Translations under genes and position numbers: made by a program
Notes under the pieces: generated by a model
Told to the model about the DNA's origin: nothing
The model's database searches: none
The model's input: the letters and a program-made list of their open reading frames with translations, nothing else
Assembly: GCF_009695765.1 (NCBI RefSeq)
Contig: NZ_VUNI01000013.1
Location: 1-64,000 of the forward strand
Source of the DNA: Roseburia porci
GTDB lineage: Bacteria; Bacillota; Clostridia; Lachnospirales; Lachnospiraceae
DNA: 64,000 bases
Direction of reading: 5' to 3'
Shown: positions 34,745-43,554 of the stretch, piece by piece
Layout: each line of letters opens with the position of its first letter
Numbering within the stretch: the first letter of the stretch is position 1

Positions 34745-35470
34745 ATGCCGGATTTTTTTGATGTACATAGTCATTATATGCCGAAAGTTGATGATGGGGC
34801 GGCATCGGATGAGATGACCAGCCAGATGCTTCAGATAGCATATGAAGAAGGAATACGACAGATCATATTGACCCCGCATTATCGAAAACCGTATTTTACC
34901 ACATCCAGAGAAGATATTGACCGTGGTTATGTCAGAGTACGGGAGATTGCAGGGCAGGTCAGACCTGAAATGAAGATTTATCTTGGAAATGAAGTACATT
35001 ATCATCCGGATCTGCTTTTATGGCTGCAGGAAGGGCGCGTACATACAATGGCAGACACTTCTTATGTATTGATTGAATTTTCAATGAATGATACATATGA
35101 TCTGATATATAATTGCCTGAGGACATTAATTGCTGCACAATACCGGCCGATTGCTGCACATGTGGAACGGTGCGGAGCACTGCTTGGTCATACAGAGCGT
35201 GTGGAAGAACTGGTCGACATGGGGGCTTATATCCAGGTCAATGCCGGCACGTTTTCCGGTGAATGTGGTTTTCAGGCAAAGCGGTTTGTACATAAACTTG
35301 TAAAGCAGGACCTGATTGACTTTGTTGGTTCTGATGCACATAATATTACAGACCGCAGACCGCGGATGCTCAAATGTGCGGAGTATCTGAAGAAGATACA
35401 CGGCCGGGAATATATGGAGAGAATCCTTCAGAATAATCCACAGCGGATGGTAAGTAATAAGGAGTTATAA
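34745..35470 (+). CDS. PHP-type protein-tyrosine phosphatase (CpsB/YwqE family)
   Basis: CpsB-type enzymes remove phosphate from the BY-kinase that controls polysaccharide chain length. The 241-residue protein shows the PHP metal motifs DVHSHYMPKVDDGA near the start, TPHY (about 40-43), EVHYHPD (about 83-90), AHVERC (about 138-143) and SDAHN (about 197-201). It precedes the Wzz-like and BY-kinase genes, the standard tyrosine-phosphorylation module of Gram-positive capsule loci. The ATG follows AAGGAG. Confidence 0.9.
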   Translation: MPDFFDVHSHYMPKVDDGAASDEMTSQMLQIAYEEGIRQIILTPHYRKPYFTTSREDIDRGYVRVREIAGQVRPEMKIYLGNEVHYHPDLLLWLQEGRVHTMADTSYVLIEFSMNDTYDLIYNCLRTLIAAQYRPIAAHVERCGALLGHTERVEELVDMGAYIQVNAGTFSGECGFQAKRFVHKLVKQDLIDFVGSDAHNITDRRPRMLKCAEYLKKIHGREYMERILQNNPQRMVSNKEL

Positions 35471-35486
35471 CAGAGGAGAAAGCATT

Positions 35487-35969
35487 ATGGGTAAAAGATT
35501 GGGAATTTTGATTGCATTGCTTACAGCAGCCGCTGTAGCCGGATGTGTCTTTTTAAGAGTTGCCAGAGATAATGAAGGACCAGTGATTGAGTTTACTGCT
35601 AATGTCCCGACTTATTATGGAAATCCGGATGACAAAGACCTTTTATCCAATGTTACAGCTATGGATAAAAAGGACGGAGATGTTTCCAATACGTTGTTTG
35701 TGGACAGTGTCAGAGTATCTGAGGATGGAACAAGGGCAAAGGTGACGTATGTTGCTTTGGATAGAAACAGTAATGTGAGCAGAGTTTCACAGGTGTTATC
35801 CTGTAAGACGGGAAGTAGAAAAACAGAAGATTCCAGGAAAGATGCTGACGCAAAGAACGAAGATGAAAATGTGAAAGATTCACAGGATCAGGAGAATCAG
35901 ACTGAGAACACATCTGAAGACACGCAGCAGCTGGATACACAAGAGGACACACAGGCGGTAGAGCCTTAA
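35487..35969 (+). CDS. Putative lipoprotein with an Ig-like (DUF5011-type) domain
   Basis: This 160-residue protein has an N-terminal hydrophobic signal ending in VAGC, a plausible lipobox with C20, so it may be lipid-modified and held on the outer face of the membrane. Residues 33-108 (GPVIEF, VTAMDKKDGDVS, VTYVALDRNSNVS) match the pattern of bacterial Ig-like DUF5011 domains. The C-terminal 50 residues are a disordered Glu/Gln/Asp/Thr-rich tail. It sits between the phosphatase and chain-length genes; its role there is unknown. Confidence 0.72.
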   Translation: MGKRLGILIALLTAAAVAGCVFLRVARDNEGPVIEFTANVPTYYGNPDDKDLLSNVTAMDKKDGDVSNTLFVDSVRVSEDGTRAKVTYVALDRNSNVSRVSQVLSCKTGSRKTEDSRKDADAKNEDENVKDSQDQENQTENTSEDTQQLDTQEDTQAVEP

Positions 35970-36009
35970 AACGATAAAGAAAGCACGGTAGACAGAAAGG
36001 AGAAGAAAC

Positions 36010-36777
36010 TTGAAGGAACAGATCAAGGATGATGAAATTGAAATTGATCTTTTAGAGTTGTTTCATGTATTATTAAAGAATGCATGGGCATTGATTTTGT
36101 GCATGATACTTGGGGCATCTGTAGCATATGGAGGAACAAAACTTCTTGTAACACCACAGTATGAAGCAACATCAATGATTTATATTCTGTCTAAAAGCAC
36201 AAGTATCTCTTCTTATCTGGATGTGCAGGTCGGACAGCAGCTTACAGTAGATTTTGAGACACTGGCAACGACAAGAACTGTAGTTGAGAATGTAATTAAT
36301 GAACTGAATCTGGATACGACATATGAACAGTTGAGTAAGAATATAACCGTAACGAATCCAAGTGGTACACAGATTCTGAAGATTATCGTAAGGAATCCGG
36401 ATCCGGTTCTGGCAAAGGATATTGCAAATGCGATGTCAGAGGCAACGGCAAAACGGATTGCAGAAGTTATGATGACAGATAAACCTAGTGTTGCAGACAG
36501 TGCTGTTACGCCGGACAGTCCTGTCAGCCCGAATACTGTAAAGAATACTGCAGTTGGGGCTATGGTGGGATTACTATTTGCGGCAATTTTTGTACTGACG
36601 CGTACCTTGATGGATGATACGATTGTGGATCGTGATGATGTTACAAAATATCTCGGATTAACAACACTTGCAGCAATTCCGTTGAATCAGGAAGAAAGCA
36701 GCGGACGGCGCAGCAGAGGCAGAGGCCGCAGTAAAGGCCATAGCAGAGGGCATGGACGAAAGAAGAGAGTTGGTTAG
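36010..36777 (+). CDS. Polysaccharide chain-length determinant / BY-kinase modulator (Wzz, CapA/YveK type)
   Basis: The 255-residue protein starts with TTG at 36010 behind AAAGGAGAAG. A Wzz domain covers about 8-150, with a first membrane helix at about 25-45 and a second at about 180-200. An extracellular part with SPVSPNT precedes the second helix. In Firmicutes this subunit activates the separate BY-kinase, encoded next. The cytoplasmic tail ends in an unusual Arg/Gly/Ser/His-rich stretch (about 228-255, RRSRGRGRSKGHSRGHGRK) that could contact nucleic acid, phospholipid or the kinase. Confidence 0.87.
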   Translation: MKEQIKDDEIEIDLLELFHVLLKNAWALILCMILGASVAYGGTKLLVTPQYEATSMIYILSKSTSISSYLDVQVGQQLTVDFETLATTRTVVENVINELNLDTTYEQLSKNITVTNPSGTQILKIIVRNPDPVLAKDIANAMSEATAKRIAEVMMTDKPSVADSAVTPDSPVSPNTVKNTAVGAMVGLLFAAIFVLTRTLMDDTIVDRDDVTKYLGLTTLAAIPLNQEESSGRRSRGRGRSKGHSRGHGRKKRVG

Positions 36778-36809
36778 AAGAATAAGTCCTATGCACTGGA
36801 TCGGAAAGG

Positions 36810-37751
36810 ATGATACCTGGAATGAATAGTCAGGAATATGATTTCAATGAAAATAAAATAATCATCAAAAACCGGGAACTTTCTTATGAAGTGAACGAAG
36901 AGATGAAAGTTTTGCGTACGAATATCCAGTTTAGCGGAAGTGATACGAAAGTCATTGTAATGACAAGCTGCATTGGTGGAGAGGGAAAAAGCACAACATC
37001 GATGAATCTTGCGATTGCACTTGCTGACCTTCATAAAAAAGTTGTACTGATTGATGCGGATCTTCGTAAATCAGTTATGGCAACCAATGTGGAAGGTGGA
37101 ATTCATAAAAAAGGACTTGCACATTTCCTTGCAGGGCAGGCATCGATTGCAGAGGTACTGCTCACGACGAATATCCGGGGATTGAATCTGATCCTGGCAG
37201 GCAATGTCATCCCGCCGAACCCGGCAGAATTATTGTCGAATCCGCTTCTGGATAAAACACTCCAGATCATGCGGAATAACTATGATTATATTATTATTGA
37301 TGCACCACCGCTTGGACTTGTGGTAGATGCAGCAATTCTTGCGAGGGTATCGGATGGTGCAATCCTTGTTATGAAATCTGGCGAGATTAAATACCGCTAT
37401 GCACAGGGGGTAAAAGAACAGCTTGCAAATAGTGGGTGTAAAATACTTGGCGTAGTGTTGAACAAAGTGGACTATAAGAAACAGGGACGCTATTATGGCA
37501 GATACTATGGCAAATATTACGGTAAATATTACGAGGAGGAAGATCTGGAGGAAAGCTCCAGTTCAAGTCCGCCGATGCAGACTGCTACAGCACCGAAACC
37601 TGAACTGACAAAGAGTGAGTTGTTCATGCAGGAGAGTGCGAAGCGTGAAAGCGGTATCAGCCGTGCATCAAGAGCCGCAAAGCACAGAACGGATACTGGG
37701 ATGACAATGGCATCTTTAGATCCGGATAATCCGCAGAGAACACAGAAATAA
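36810..37751 (+). CDS. Bacterial tyrosine kinase (CpsD/CapB/YwqD type)
   Basis: BY-kinases autophosphorylate a tyrosine cluster and control capsule or exopolysaccharide synthesis with the Wzz partner. In this 313-residue protein Walker A is GGEGKST (56-62), Walker A' is VVLIDADLR (78-86), and Walker B is YIIIDAPPLG. The tyrosine cluster is RYYG-RYYG-KYYG-KYY at 227-241. In known enzymes that cluster is at the extreme C-terminus; here about 70 further residues follow. The start may be ATG 36810 or ATG 36822. Product, activator (36010) and phosphatase (34745) form one regulatory module. Confidence 0.9.
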   Translation: MIPGMNSQEYDFNENKIIIKNRELSYEVNEEMKVLRTNIQFSGSDTKVIVMTSCIGGEGKSTTSMNLAIALADLHKKVVLIDADLRKSVMATNVEGGIHKKGLAHFLAGQASIAEVLLTTNIRGLNLILAGNVIPPNPAELLSNPLLDKTLQIMRNNYDYIIIDAPPLGLVVDAAILARVSDGAILVMKSGEIKYRYAQGVKEQLANSGCKILGVVLNKVDYKKQGRYYGRYYGKYYGKYYEEEDLEESSSSSPPMQTATAPKPELTKSELFMQESAKRESGISRASRAAKHRTDTGMTMASLDPDNPQRTQK

Positions 37752-37780
37752 CAGCAGAAGAGAAAGAGGTACCTTACATC

Positions 37781-39307
37781 ATGACAAAGACAACAAAAAA
37801 GATTTTGTATCTGCTTGGCAGCCTGGTGATCCTGCTTCAGGCAGTCGTTGAAATCGCCGCAGTATATGAAATGATCCAATCCAATATGATTCCAAATGTG
37901 ATATTGATTGTTGGAATCGCGATTCTTGTTATTTTACAGGCCGTAACTACGGTTCTGTTTTTTGTGAAACCGAAAAAGAAGAATGATAAGAAAACGGGAG
38001 AGAAGATTTCACAGAAGAAACGGTTGAAAAAACATCGTAAGATTGCAATGATCCTTGCAGTGATCATGATCCTGATCTGCGGTCTGTTAACTTATGTGAT
38101 GGCAAAAGTAAATGATGCGTTTGGAGCGATCACAAACGAAGATGGACAGTATATTGAGATCGGTGTATATGTTATGAAAGATTCACCGGCACAGTCGATT
38201 AATGATCTTACAGACAGCACTTTTGGAATGACAGATTCTTATGATGCAGAGAACACACAGGCAGCCTTAAATGATATCAATGACAAATTGGGCAAGGAAG
38301 TTGCAACAGAGAATTATGATTCTGTGAATACAATGGTAGATGCTTTATACAGTGGACAGACCGATGCAATGATTCTGAATGAAGCCTATGCATCCATTCT
38401 GGAAGATCAGGAAGCTTATCAGAATTTCTCGGATGATACCAGAATTGTGTACACATACCGTATTAAAGTGGACGAGGACGAAAAACGAGATGTAAAAGTG
38501 ACGAAAGATCCATTTGTCGTATATATCAGTGGATCTGATACAAGAAGTGATAAGCTGGCAACAAGCCGAAGTGACGTAAACCTGCTTGCGATTGTGAATC
38601 CGGAGACAAAGCAGGTATTGCTTTTGAATACACCACGTGATTATTATGTACAGACTTCAGTTTCCGGTGGTGCAAAGGATAAGCTGACACATGCAGGAAT
38701 CTATGGGGTACAGTGTTCGATGGACACGCTTTCCATGTTATATGATACGCCGGTAGATTATTATATGCAGATTAATTTTACCGGATTTGAGACGATGATC
38801 GATGCAATCGACGGTGTGGATGTGGATGTGGATCAGGCTGTGACTACCGATGACGGATATTCGTTCAGTGAGGGAATCAACACGATGAACGGTAAGGAAG
38901 CGCTCTCTTATGTAAGAGAACGTCATCATTTTGCAGATGGTGATAATGCACGTGGTCGTCATCAGATGGCTGTGATCAGTGCGATTATTCAGAAGGCTTC
39001 TTCTGGAACGACGATTCTGAAGCATTACGGAGATATCATGGACAGTATGGAAGGCATGTTTGTGATGGATCTGAGTCAGGATGATCTTGGTAATCTTGTA
39101 AAAATGCAGTTATCAGATAGTTCTTCATGGAACGTAAAGTCTTATGCAGTAACCGGCGAGAATTCTTCCAATTATACGTATTCCGCACCGGGGCAGCAGC
39201 TTTATGTTATGGAGCCGAACCAGGATACGGTTGATCATGCAAAAGAACTGATCAACAAGGTATTCTCCGGTGATACGCTGACAGATGAGGATGTAGCAGC
39301 ACAATAG
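37781..39307 (+). CDS. LCP-family polymer ligase with an added binding-protein-like domain
   Basis: The 508-residue protein has three hydrophobic segments (about 8-28, 38-62 and 88-108). Next comes a 110-residue domain (about 118-230) that reads like part of a solute-binding protein (SINDLTDSTFGM, YDSVNTMVDALYSGQTDAMI). A complete LCP domain follows (about 240-470) with VYISGSDTR, RSDVNLLAIVNP, LLNTPRDYYV, IDGVDVDVD and YVRERHHF. It would attach the locus polysaccharide to peptidoglycan. The extra domain may bind substrate or partner; this is inference. It closes the tyrosine-kinase operon. Confidence 0.87.
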   Translation: MTKTTKKILYLLGSLVILLQAVVEIAAVYEMIQSNMIPNVILIVGIAILVILQAVTTVLFFVKPKKKNDKKTGEKISQKKRLKKHRKIAMILAVIMILICGLLTYVMAKVNDAFGAITNEDGQYIEIGVYVMKDSPAQSINDLTDSTFGMTDSYDAENTQAALNDINDKLGKEVATENYDSVNTMVDALYSGQTDAMILNEAYASILEDQEAYQNFSDDTRIVYTYRIKVDEDEKRDVKVTKDPFVVYISGSDTRSDKLATSRSDVNLLAIVNPETKQVLLLNTPRDYYVQTSVSGGAKDKLTHAGIYGVQCSMDTLSMLYDTPVDYYMQINFTGFETMIDAIDGVDVDVDQAVTTDDGYSFSEGINTMNGKEALSYVRERHHFADGDNARGRHQMAVISAIIQKASSGTTILKHYGDIMDSMEGMFVMDLSQDDLGNLVKMQLSDSSSWNVKSYAVTGENSSNYTYSAPGQQLYVMEPNQDTVDHAKELINKVFSGDTLTDEDVAAQ

Positions 39308-39365
39308 TAGATAGAAGGCGGATGCTGAATAAAATTATGCAATAAATGAAAAGAGGATAAGATTC

Positions 39366-40712
39366 ATGGGTAAGTATTTTGGAACAGACGGATTTCGTGG
39401 TGAGGCAAATAAAGTCTTAACAGCTGATCATGCATACAAGATTGGACGTTACCTCGGATGGTATTACAACCAGAACCATAAAGGCCGCATTGTGATTGGT
39501 AAGGATACAAGAAGGAGCAGCTACATGTTTGAGTACGCTCTGGTTGCAGGAATTACTGCATCCGGTGCAGATGCATATCTGCTTCATGTAACTACAACTC
39601 CGAGTGTTGCTTATGTTGTGCGTACAGAGAATTTTGACTGTGGAATCATGGTATCGGCAAGCCATAATCCATTCTATGATAACGGAATCAAAGTAATGGA
39701 TGGAAATGGACATAAGATCTCAGCAGATGTAGAAGCTGCAATGGAGAAATACATTGATGGTGAGATGGGCGAGCTGCCATTTTCATTTCAGGATAAAGTT
39801 GGCGTAGCCAAGGATTATGCGATTGGAAGAAACCGTTATGTAGGCTATCTTATTTCTCTGGCTACCAGATCTTATGATGGTATGAGAATCGGACTGGACT
39901 GCGCGAATGGTAGTTCATTCAGCATTGCTAAGAGCGTGTTTGATGCACTTGGTGCTAAGACATACGTAGTTGGTAATGAGCCGGACGGAACAAACATTAA
40001 CATGGCCTGCGGATCGACGCATATTGAGAATCTTCAGAAGCTGGTAAGAGAAAAGAATCTGGACTGCGGATTTGCTTTTGATGGTGATGCGGACCGTTGT
40101 ATCGCTGTTGACGAGAACGGAATGGAAGTACATGGAGACTATGTCCTTTATGTATGTGGCAAGTATCTGAAAGAATGTGGAAAGCTTCAGAATAATACCG
40201 TTGTTGCAACGATCATGTCAAACCTTGGTTTATTCAAGGCAATGAAGCGAGAAGATATCAATGTATGTGTAACGACTGTCGGAGATAAATATGTGAATGA
40301 GGCCATGGTGGCAAATGGTTATGTACTCGGTGGAGAACAGTCAGGTCATATTATTTTCAGCAAGCACGCGACAACCGGGGATGGAATCCTCACTGCAATT
40401 ATGCTGATGGAAGTAATCCTTGAGAAGAAACAGAGTCTTGGAACGCTGTGCAGAGGAATGCAGATGTTCCCGCAGCTTCTGAAAAACGTGCGTGTGGCAG
40501 ATAAGCCAACAGCGGTAAATAATCCAAAGGTTCAGGAAGAGGTACAGAAGATTACAGCAGCACTTGGCGATAACGGACGAATTCTTCTGCGTGAAAGTGG
40601 TACAGAGCCGGTTGTCCGGGTTATGGTGGAAGCAGGAACAGATGAACTTTGCCAGCGTTATGTAGATCAGATGATTCAGGTTATGAAATCAGAGAATCTG
40701 ATCATTGATTAA
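39366..40712 (+). CDS. glmM: Phosphoglucosamine mutase
   Basis: GlmM converts glucosamine-6-phosphate to glucosamine-1-phosphate for UDP-GlcNAc and peptidoglycan synthesis. The 448-residue length is standard. The start MGKYFGTDGFRG is the family hallmark. The phosphoserine is S99 in VSASHNP, the metal loop is FDGDADR (about 238-244), the sugar loop GGEQSGHI and the phosphate-binding loop RESGTEP are all present. It has its own ribosome site (GAGG) 59 bases after the LCP gene and ends at a terminator. Confidence 0.93.
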   Translation: MGKYFGTDGFRGEANKVLTADHAYKIGRYLGWYYNQNHKGRIVIGKDTRRSSYMFEYALVAGITASGADAYLLHVTTTPSVAYVVRTENFDCGIMVSASHNPFYDNGIKVMDGNGHKISADVEAAMEKYIDGEMGELPFSFQDKVGVAKDYAIGRNRYVGYLISLATRSYDGMRIGLDCANGSSFSIAKSVFDALGAKTYVVGNEPDGTNINMACGSTHIENLQKLVREKNLDCGFAFDGDADRCIAVDENGMEVHGDYVLYVCGKYLKECGKLQNNTVVATIMSNLGLFKAMKREDINVCVTTVGDKYVNEAMVANGYVLGGEQSGHIIFSKHATTGDGILTAIMLMEVILEKKQSLGTLCRGMQMFPQLLKNVRVADKPTAVNNPKVQEEVQKITAALGDNGRILLRESGTEPVVRVMVEAGTDELCQRYVDQMIQVMKSENLIID

Positions 40713-40740
40713 TATATAATTTCACATAATGAACAGGAAG

Positions 40741-40777
40741 CAGGTAAGCAATTTTACAGATTGTTTACCTGTTTTTT
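40741..40777 (+). terminator. Intrinsic terminator after glmM
   Basis: CAGGTAAGCAA (40741-40751) and TTGTTTACCTG (40761-40771) pair at 10 of 11 positions, followed by six T residues. Confidence 0.85.
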
Positions 40778-40807
40778 AATTAGGTGTATACAAAACCTTT
40801 CTGCGCA

Positions 40808-40816
40808 TGGTACAAT
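40808..40816 (+). promoter_or_regulatory. Extended -10 promoter of the cysteine peptidase
   Basis: TGGTACAAT (40808-40816) has the TGn extension. No good -35 hexamer was seen at the usual distance. Confidence 0.5.
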
Positions 40817-40861
40817 AGTACTGGTACAAATTCACCATATATAGATGATGAGGTATGAAAA

Positions 40862-43492
40862 ATGAAAGGAAAAAAATTATTAGCACTGTTACTTGGTGTG
40901 ACACTTTTGATGTCACCGGTTCAGTATGCACAGGCAGAAGGGGAGACAGAAGCACCTGTGAATCAGGAGGAACACGCCAGTGGATATATCGAGAGTGATC
41001 TCGATCAGAACACTCCGGTATATATGCCGATGGCAAGAGCAGCAGCTGCAATACCATCTGCGTTTCCGACTGATATAGAGGCGATGAAGGAGAAGTATCC
41101 GGACAACAGAAATCAGAATCCATATGGAACCTGTTGGGCATTTGCATCTATGGGACTTGCGGAGTTTGATCTGATCAATGATGGAACTGCAAACAGGAAT
41201 GTTGATTTCAGTGAACTTCAACTGGCGTATTTTACGTATAATTTTGTGCAGGATCCATTAGGTGGAACAGAAGGTGATTCGGCTCAATATTATAATGAAA
41301 ATACGGATACAAATTATCTGAATCGTGGAGGCAATTTTGAATATGCCTCAAGAAGACTCAGTCAGTGGATCGGTGCAGTAGACGAATCGAACGTTCCATA
41401 TGATAAGGCAGCTGATACATTAACAAAGGGGTTGCCGGAGGAATATGCATACGGATATAATAAAGCACATCTGGAGAATGCATATGATATTAATATTAAG
41501 GCGAATTCCAATGAGGTAAAGACACAGATTATGCAGCATGGTGCTGTTGGGGCGATGTATTATCATAATGATGACAATATGAATTATAATACCAGTACTT
41601 ATCCGGCGTATTATGATCCTGCAAAAACAGGAGGCGGTCATGCTATTATGATCGTTGGCTGGGATGACAATTATTCAAAGGCGAATTTTATAGGAGAAAC
41701 AAAGCCGCAGAACAATGGTGCATGGCTGATCCGAAACAGCTGGGGATTTCAGTGCAGCTACTTCTGGATGTCTTATGAGAATGCATCCCTGATGAATGCA
41801 GCGTGGGTATTTGACTTTAATGCGAATGATGGATATGACAATAACTATCAGCTGGATGGGGGAATTGAGACATATAAATGTTCAAAGGAAAAAGTCGCAA
41901 ATGTTTTTACGGTTCAACAGAAACATGGCGTTGAATCGGAACTTTTAAAAGCAGTTTCGCTATCAATGACCCATGAGACAGGTGTAGGTTACACGATTGA
42001 AATTTATACCGATCTGCAGGATGCAGAGGATCCTACAAGCGGAATGAAACAGGAGACTGCTACGACAAGCGGAACAACAACATATGCAGGAATATACACG
42101 ATTCCACTTCAGAATTCAGTAAGACTTACACCGGGAACCACATTTTCTGTTGTTGTGACCTGTGATCAATCAGCAATTGACCAGGAACAGGCCACTTCTA
42201 TGGCAAATGGTGATAAAATGGTCTGGGAAAGGAAGGTAAGTAGGGGGAATAATAAGAGTTTTTATTATGCATATAACAGATATAATGCAGAGCCAGAAGG
42301 CAATTACTGTATCAAAGCATTTACTTCCAACAATGCAATGAATGATGCAGAAATGGTTGCAGATGCAAAGAAAGCAGTAACAGACAGTCTGAACGACATA
42401 ATTGGAAGCAACAGTCTGACCAGAGAGGGGACACAGGGAAAAATATCTGACTCATTGACCAAAGCAGGAATTACAGACGTTACAATCACTGTAGGAGAAT
42501 GGAATAAGGTTGATGCAACGATAGACGCAGATGGTAATATTACCGCAACGGTTACGATTCAGTATGGAACTGCTGTAGATACGGTGCAGCTGAATAAAGT
42601 GATTGCAAAGCTTGCGTTACCAGAAAGCAGTTCGATTAATGCGGTATACGGGAAAACACAGGTAGGAGAGAATCTTTTGGGTGCAGATCTGACAGTTGAC
42701 AATAAGAAACTGATCGAGAATCTGAATGCGCATGTGTTTACAACGGAGGAAAAGAACTGGATTGCCAATGGGGCATCGGTTCAGATCTATTCTAATATCA
42801 ATAATATAACAGATTCTGTTGGAGAAACAGATCAGAAGCTGATTGATGCGATACGGAAGAAAGACCAGAAAATTGGATTATATCTGGATATTTCAGTTGG
42901 TATGAGAATGCTCGACAATAACGGAAACGAGATTGCCGGATCGAACCGTTTGATCCATGAACCACATACAGAGTTTACAGGTGTAACAGCATTGCCGGAT
43001 GAGTTGATATCCAAAGATGCAACGAAGACAAGAACTTATGAGGTGATTCGTATCCATGATGGAAAGGCGGAAGTGATCCCTTCTGATTTTCATGCTGATA
43101 CAAAAACCATTTCATTTACAACGGATAAGTTTTCAACCTATGCAGTTGCGTATCTCGATACGGACAAGTCCGGAAGTTCGGGAGGTTCTGGAACAGGAGA
43201 GAGTACAGAACCTGGCAGCGGAACTGGCACGAATCACAATTCAGACATGAATGCAGATGAGAATACATCGAAGAATTCCGGTGAGAATTCGAAAAATAAC
43301 TTAGAAAATAATTCACAAAACAAAGCAGAAAATAATGCGGGAAAAGATACTCCGGATACATCAAAAGTAAAGAGCCCGGATACGATGGACAATAATGTTC
43401 TTGCTTTCTGGCTGATTGCGACAGCTTTGACCGGAGCTGGAATGTTTTTTATTGAGAGTAAAGAGCGAAAGAAAGAAAATAAAGAAGCTTAA
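40862..43492 (+). CDS. Secreted papain-like (C1-family) cysteine peptidase with sortase-type anchor
   Basis: This 876-residue surface protease has a signal peptide (1-25) and a C1 peptidase domain at about 63-325. Catalytic residues are C91 (GTCWAF), H260 (GGGHAIMIVGW) and N292 (RNSWG). Residues 330-490 form a beta domain that binds beside the protease in relatives (lectin-like, as in Cwp84-type and other Firmicute C1 peptidases). Beta-rich regions follow to about 770, then a Gly/Ser/Asn/Lys linker. The C-terminus is SPDTM (838-842), a hydrophobic helix and a Lys/Glu tail, a divergent sorting signal close to the other two in this window. Confidence 0.88.
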   Translation: MKGKKLLALLLGVTLLMSPVQYAQAEGETEAPVNQEEHASGYIESDLDQNTPVYMPMARAAAAIPSAFPTDIEAMKEKYPDNRNQNPYGTCWAFASMGLAEFDLINDGTANRNVDFSELQLAYFTYNFVQDPLGGTEGDSAQYYNENTDTNYLNRGGNFEYASRRLSQWIGAVDESNVPYDKAADTLTKGLPEEYAYGYNKAHLENAYDINIKANSNEVKTQIMQHGAVGAMYYHNDDNMNYNTSTYPAYYDPAKTGGGHAIMIVGWDDNYSKANFIGETKPQNNGAWLIRNSWGFQCSYFWMSYENASLMNAAWVFDFNANDGYDNNYQLDGGIETYKCSKEKVANVFTVQQKHGVESELLKAVSLSMTHETGVGYTIEIYTDLQDAEDPTSGMKQETATTSGTTTYAGIYTIPLQNSVRLTPGTTFSVVVTCDQSAIDQEQATSMANGDKMVWERKVSRGNNKSFYYAYNRYNAEPEGNYCIKAFTSNNAMNDAEMVADAKKAVTDSLNDIIGSNSLTREGTQGKISDSLTKAGITDVTITVGEWNKVDATIDADGNITATVTIQYGTAVDTVQLNKVIAKLALPESSSINAVYGKTQVGENLLGADLTVDNKKLIENLNAHVFTTEEKNWIANGASVQIYSNINNITDSVGETDQKLIDAIRKKDQKIGLYLDISVGMRMLDNNGNEIAGSNRLIHEPHTEFTGVTALPDELISKDATKTRTYEVIRIHDGKAEVIPSDFHADTKTISFTTDKFSTYAVAYLDTDKSGSSGGSGTGESTEPGSGTGTNHNSDMNADENTSKNSGENSKNNLENNSQNKAENNAGKDTPDTSKVKSPDTMDNNVLAFWLIATALTGAGMFFIESKERKKENKEA

Positions 43493-43510
43493 AACGTAAA
43501 AAGAGCAAAG

Positions 43511-43541
43511 AAAAGGTGGATGTCTTGATCATCCACCTTTT
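43511..43541. terminator. Bidirectional intrinsic terminator between convergent genes
   Basis: AAAAGGTGGATG (43511-43522) and CATCCACCTTTT (43530-43541) are perfect 12-base arms flanked by A and T tracts. It serves the peptidase (+) and flippase (-) genes. Confidence 0.88.
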
Positions 43542-43554
43542 GTTTTAGAGTCTT

